Positions 31,022 through 34,824 of a DNA stretch of 34,824 bases are shown one piece after another. Made by a program: the position numbers and the translations under genes. The notes under the pieces were generated by a model that saw only the letters and a program-made list of their open reading frames with translations, did not search any database and had not been told where the DNA came from. The DNA is from Blastomyces gilchristii SLH14081 (taxonomy: Eukaryota > Ascomycota > Eurotiomycetes > Onygenales > Ajellomycetaceae), in contig NW_003101661.1 of NCBI RefSeq assembly GCF_000003855.2, positions 176,532 through 211,355 of the forward strand. Direction: 5' to 3'. How positions within the stretch are numbered: position 1 is the stretch's first letter; each line of letters begins with the position of its first letter.

Positions 31022-33110
31022 TTTATCTGAGACTAGATTTTTATTTGAAAAGTGAATCTGAGATCTTTAATCTTTAAAAATAACATGATTTGAAATTAAT
31101 GTGATGAACACAAACCATGATCAGAAGTAATGCTTCTAAATAATATAATAACTGTAAAGTTTGGTTCTGATCTCAGACATTATCACACGGTCTTTCTATT
31201 CATAGATAATATAGATCTTATTATGTAAGAACTTTATTGCTATCTTTTCAATCATCTCTGAAACTGCTTTCACTACTGATCAATCAGTAGCATAGTTAAT
31301 AGCAGTGATTATTTATCAATTTTCATTTGATATTCACAGTAATATGTCTATGAGATTCATTTCTCATCACTTAAACAGCTGTATCATACTTTTCATCTGA
31401 TGTTATACTTTCTTATATTCTAACTCTTTCTTAGATTCTTTCATAATCTGATAATTCAGACACTTATGAGTATATATCTGAATATTCTCAGTCATACTTG
31501 ATCAGTATACTCTTGATTCAAGTATACTCATGAGTTTAGAGCTTTCTAAGTGACTGAATTTCTTGTACATGTGAGCTACTAAGTCACATCTAAATAAATG
31601 TTTCAGATAGAGAGCTTTTACATATTCTAGATCACAGTAAAGCACAATATCATTTTTTAATTTTCTCAGCTTGAAGTTCAGAAGTATCTCTTCTACTATC
31701 TTTATAAGATACTTATTATCTGACACTTTATCATTCTTCAAGTGAGATATTATTGTATTTACTTATTCTGATTTCTTACATTCTCTCAGTGTGTTTAACA
31801 CAAACTTCTCTTATATCTGATTCATAGAATTCTCACTCACAAAATCAGATCTGTAACTGATTGTATTAGATATTACAGTATTTAATTTCTTTCAGTATTT
31901 AATATGAAGATTGTATACTTAGAACTCTGAGATTTAATATACTAAGTATTGAAAAGATTTTATCATTAATTATAGATAGACAAGACTTTCATAATCTGTG
32001 AGCACTGTTATTGTATACTTATTATTGATATATCTATTTCATAACATCAGTATATGCTTGATTACTAGTAAATTCTTTTCATGTACAGAGTAATTGAGCT
32101 CAGTATCTGATAGTTTTCTATCATTATATATTATCAAGTGCAGCTTGCTGTGCTTACTTATCTGCAGAAGAGTGTCTCTGATAGCTTAGTCAGATACATT
32201 TATCTCAATGTAGAAAGATTTATCATGATCTGATTAAATAGACACTGAGAATGTTATTATATGTTTTCTCTGTGTGAGAAAGACCTCTTCACATGTAATA
32301 TTTTAAATGATTGAATAAAACTTCTTCTTTCACAGATTTGTATCTGTTTCTGTTAAGAGATCTGAGAGTAATACAGATATTCATACAAAATCCTTGATAA
32401 ATCTGTAATAATATGAGATTAACTCAAGAAACTATTATATATAGTGTACATTTCTCAGCTGCAGTCAATTCACTATAACATTTAATTTCTTCAGAATGAG
32501 ATGTATATAGTCACTACTCACTATATATTTTATAAACATCAACTCTTCTGTTTCAAACACATACTTGATTAATTTAGTGTAGAGCTTATACTCTGTAAGA
32601 GTTATAAGCACTTCATTGAAATGCTTCAGATATTCATTGTATGAGTTTGAAAAGACTAAGATATTATTCAGATATATAAGGTATGAGATTTTATTCTATT
32701 TATAAAGAATTATATTCATCATTATTTAAAAGATAATAAGTGTATTTATTAGACTGAATGACATTGTCAGGAATTTGAACTTCTCTTATTATATATTAAT
32801 CATAGTTCATAGTACTGATAGTTCATCTATATGAATCTGTCAATATTCTAAGAGAAGATTGATCTTTGATAGATATTAAGTATTTCTGACTGTATTCAAC
32901 TATTGTTGAATTTGTGACAGTGAATACTTATTCTTGATCATTAGCTTATTAAGTATTTAATAATCACTACACATTCATCACTTCTCATCTGTCTTTTTTG
33001 TGAATAGAACCGGGAAGCCTCACGCACTTGATAAGAATTATATGAGACTATGTTCTAGAAGGTCTGTAATCTGACACTTCTGTTTTTTGGAATGTGTTTA
33101 TAACAGAGAA
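31022..33110 (-). pseudogene. Gypsy-3: degenerate pol of a Ty3/gypsy element
   Basis: Read right to left. RT starts about 33030 with PVLFTKKTDEK, MCSDY.ILNK.MIKNKYSLSQIQQ.LNTVRNT.YLSKI, the classical gypsy fingers and palm. Its YxDD is YLNN at 32674-32663, both Asp lost. RNase H at about 32260-31990 has FYIEINVSD, RKLSDTELNYSVHEKNLLVIKH and TVLTDYESLVYL, with first Asp, Glu and Asp blocks readable. A 79-residue open run at 31741-31502 covers the integrase zinc region (LVAHMYKKFSHLE). Integrase core INYATD.SVVKAVSEM.EKIAIKF lies at about 31310-31210. It is interrupted at 31021 by copia. No chromodomain or LTR was found. The family differs from Gypsy-1/2 in all these blocks. Confidence 0.85.
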
Positions 33111-33339
33111 TACACATTTTAATTGACTGATTTCACATTTCTTATATTGATCTCATGTATGAATTCTTATTTCAGTGATAATTTCAGTGAAAAATCTGTT
33201 CAGAAGATCTTCTCATACTTCTTCAGAAGTTTCTTTATATACTTATTCTTCTGTATATTCTTTATCTTGGTTTTCTTTACTTCTGAATTCTGTATGATAT
33301 ACAGAATACTTTTAGATATGATCTTGTAAATCATTCTCT

Positions 33340-34480
33340 TTACTTATTAGTATATAAGCAGATTTAATTCTTCTATATCAGAAGTGTGAAATGTTCTTCT
33401 CATATCAGTTAATAGAATTGTATGAATCATTTTCTTTCTATCAGTTAACTGTATATAGCATGTATATCACTGAATCTGCAGATTGAATCTTTGAAATCAA
33501 TTAAGTCTGAGAATAAGGTCATATTTTACATTCTGCAGCTCTTATACTTAAATATAGCAAGATCATTCTCTGAAGTGTAAAGAAACTCTTACTCTTACAG
33601 ATAATAGTAAATATTAATTATCAGACAATCTTATGTATTAAGAATTATTCACTCAGTAGATTCTTTTCAGTCTTTAAATTATATAATTATTAATATATTA
33701 TGTAAAAGCTTCTGTATCTGTTAACACTTTTACAGTCATCTCTTAATTCTTACTCAAGTGCTCTCTATACATTAACATTTCAGGTCTTAAGATATTAAGA
33801 TGAGTGTCTGCTTCTTTCTCATCTGTATCTCAGTCAGAAGTCTGCTTTCTCTTTATATTTACAGAATTCAGTAGATTATCTAACATAAGCATCTCTTTCA
33901 CTTTAAAGACTTTTCATAGAATATTAGTAAGTGTCTCTGAGCTCACTGATTCTGTTAGTTTTTTAACTCTCTTACTTCTCTTGACTGTGCATGCTGTGTG
34001 TAATCTTTTATATCATGATTTTGATATCTACAGTTGAAGCAAGCTCAATACTTATGATATTAAGATTTTCACTCAGAGAATCTCATTTTTGAGAGATTCA
34101 GCACTTTAGCAATGACATTCAAATCTAGATTCATCATATTCAGATGTATGACTTGTGTTATAGAAGTCTGATTATCTGTTCTCTGCTAAGATATACTTAA
34201 TTACAGTATTTTCTATTGCAGCTGACTCACTTATTTCTGTATAATAAGAATATTATATTCTTCTTTCACTATATCTAGTTACAAGCTTAAGCATTTTCAT
34301 TTTACTCTCAACTCAGATTTAAGATCATGAATGAAGATCTGTAAACAGAAAGACGTTGAAAGCTTCTCATTCAATATAAGATAGTGTAAGCTGAAGTATA
34401 TAAAGTATGATATAAAATTACTCACTTATTTACACTCAGTAAAGTATTTGTAATACTTATCTTATACATTCACTTTCTCA
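33340..34480 (-). pseudogene. Gypsy-3: degenerate gag region
   Basis: Minus-strand sequence upstream of the Gypsy-3 RT. At 34041-34000 the frame gives CFNCRYQNHDIKDY, a CCHC knuckle (C-x2-C-x4-H-x4-C) whose last Cys is now Tyr, placing gag here. The region between about 33110 and 33990 should contain the protease, but no DSG/DTG block could be read with confidence. The gag start codon was not found. Confidence 0.6.
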
Positions 34481-34589
34481 AAGTTGTACAAGATTCATTT
34501 GAAAAACTTGTTTTATATTTATAAGAATGAATATCACTCTGAGTCTATGAGATTTATCTTTTTATCAGTTATTCATAAATAACTTCACT
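34481..34589. other. AT-rich stretch at the right edge of Gypsy-3
   Basis: Expected position of the Gypsy-3 5' untranslated region or LTR. No repeated LTR copy was found in the window, so the right end of the element is undefined. Confidence 0.35.
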
Positions 34590-34612
34590 TTATTATTATT
34601 ATTATTATTATT
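34590..34612 (+). repeat. (TTA)n microsatellite at the composition boundary
   Basis: Seven to eight TTA/ATT units exactly between AT-rich mutated DNA and normal-composition DNA. By analogy with 9488-9510 it could be the (TAA)n tail of a minus-strand LINE, but no LINE sequence is seen beside it. Confidence 0.85.
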
Positions 34613-34824
34613 CTTTCCATTATACTCATATTGCAAGCGGAGCTTAATGATGAGTCCCTTGGCGTGAATGTTAAAATACAGGTTCCAAGTGTTGGTTATA
34701 CAAGAGGAAATACAGGTGTTGAGACCCACGCCAAGATAACCAAGAACATAGGAAAATACAAAGGGAGTTGACAATTTAGATACATGCGAATAATAACTTC
34801 CCCAGCCCAGGAACATAGAGCAAT
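34613..34824. other. Normal-composition flank, no gene assigned
   Basis: GC content rises sharply and CG, CC and GG dinucleotides return (AAGCGGAGC, TTGGCGTG, CCCACGCC, CCCCAGCCCAGG). A minus-strand frame open from 34816 into the microsatellite contains FLGWGSYYSHVSKL and TNTWNLYFNIHAKG, which I do not recognise. It may be the start of unmutated chromosome or a young insertion; the window ends before this can be settled. Confidence 0.5.

Noticed and set aside
1..34824. tRNA or rRNA genes
   Set aside because: No cloverleaf-compatible GC-containing segment with A- and B-box-like sequences or conserved rRNA blocks was seen by eye; a covariance-model scan would be the proper test.

Overview
This 34.8 kb window looks like a transposon graveyard in an AT-rich block of a fungal genome, most likely a filamentous fungus. 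Almost every recognisable protein belongs to a mobile element. Every one of them is broken by in-frame TAA/TGA/TAG codons and by C-to-T / G-to-A type changes, as expected from repeat-induced point mutation (RIP) or a similar process. I found no intact host gene, rRNA, tRNA or CRISPR array. The families present (chromodomain Ty3/gypsy, Ty1/copia, a LINE with RNase H, hAT) fit a fungus, but I cannot name the species.

Layout. 1-2855: hAT DNA transposon remnant (+), cut by the window start. 2861-3143: a short dispersed repeat, with a second direct copy at 24381-24664. 3144-8463: Ty3/gypsy chromovirus 'Gypsy-1' (+) with a 5' LTR and a truncated 3' LTR. 8464-9487 and about 16709-17612: two halves of one 5'-truncated LINE (+). 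It is split by a reverse-strand LINE fragment (9488-10061 and 15703-about 16708), which is itself split by a complete chromovirus 'Gypsy-2' (-, 10062-15697) with an intact 5-bp target duplication ATGCA. 17613-17875: a GC-rich island of Ala/Ser/Pro coding character that has escaped mutation. About 18640-19494: integrase end of another gypsy element (-), interrupted by a second hAT copy (-, 19495 to about 22735) that is an inverted partner of the first. 22736-25296: mostly unassigned low-complexity DNA with a lysine-rich coiled-coil fragment and a T-rich tract. 25297-31016: complete Ty1/copia element (+) with 95-bp LTRs and an intact TATTC target duplication, inserted in a reverse-strand gypsy element 'Gypsy-3' (pol and gag at 31022-34560). 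34613-34824: normal-composition DNA, probably the edge of the AT-rich block.

Nothing here forms a working pathway. The elements matter as a record: nested insertions give a relative age order, and all five reverse transcriptase catalytic Asp pairs visible (two chromoviruses, Gypsy-3, copia, LINE) are mutated. The mutational signature is unusual. CpG and CpC/GpG are nearly absent, while CpA/TpG, the classical RIP target, stays common. I see no sign of a new functional system. The observations most worth checking are the mutation signature, the unmutated GC island, and a 182-bp tandem duplication that appears to postdate the mutation.
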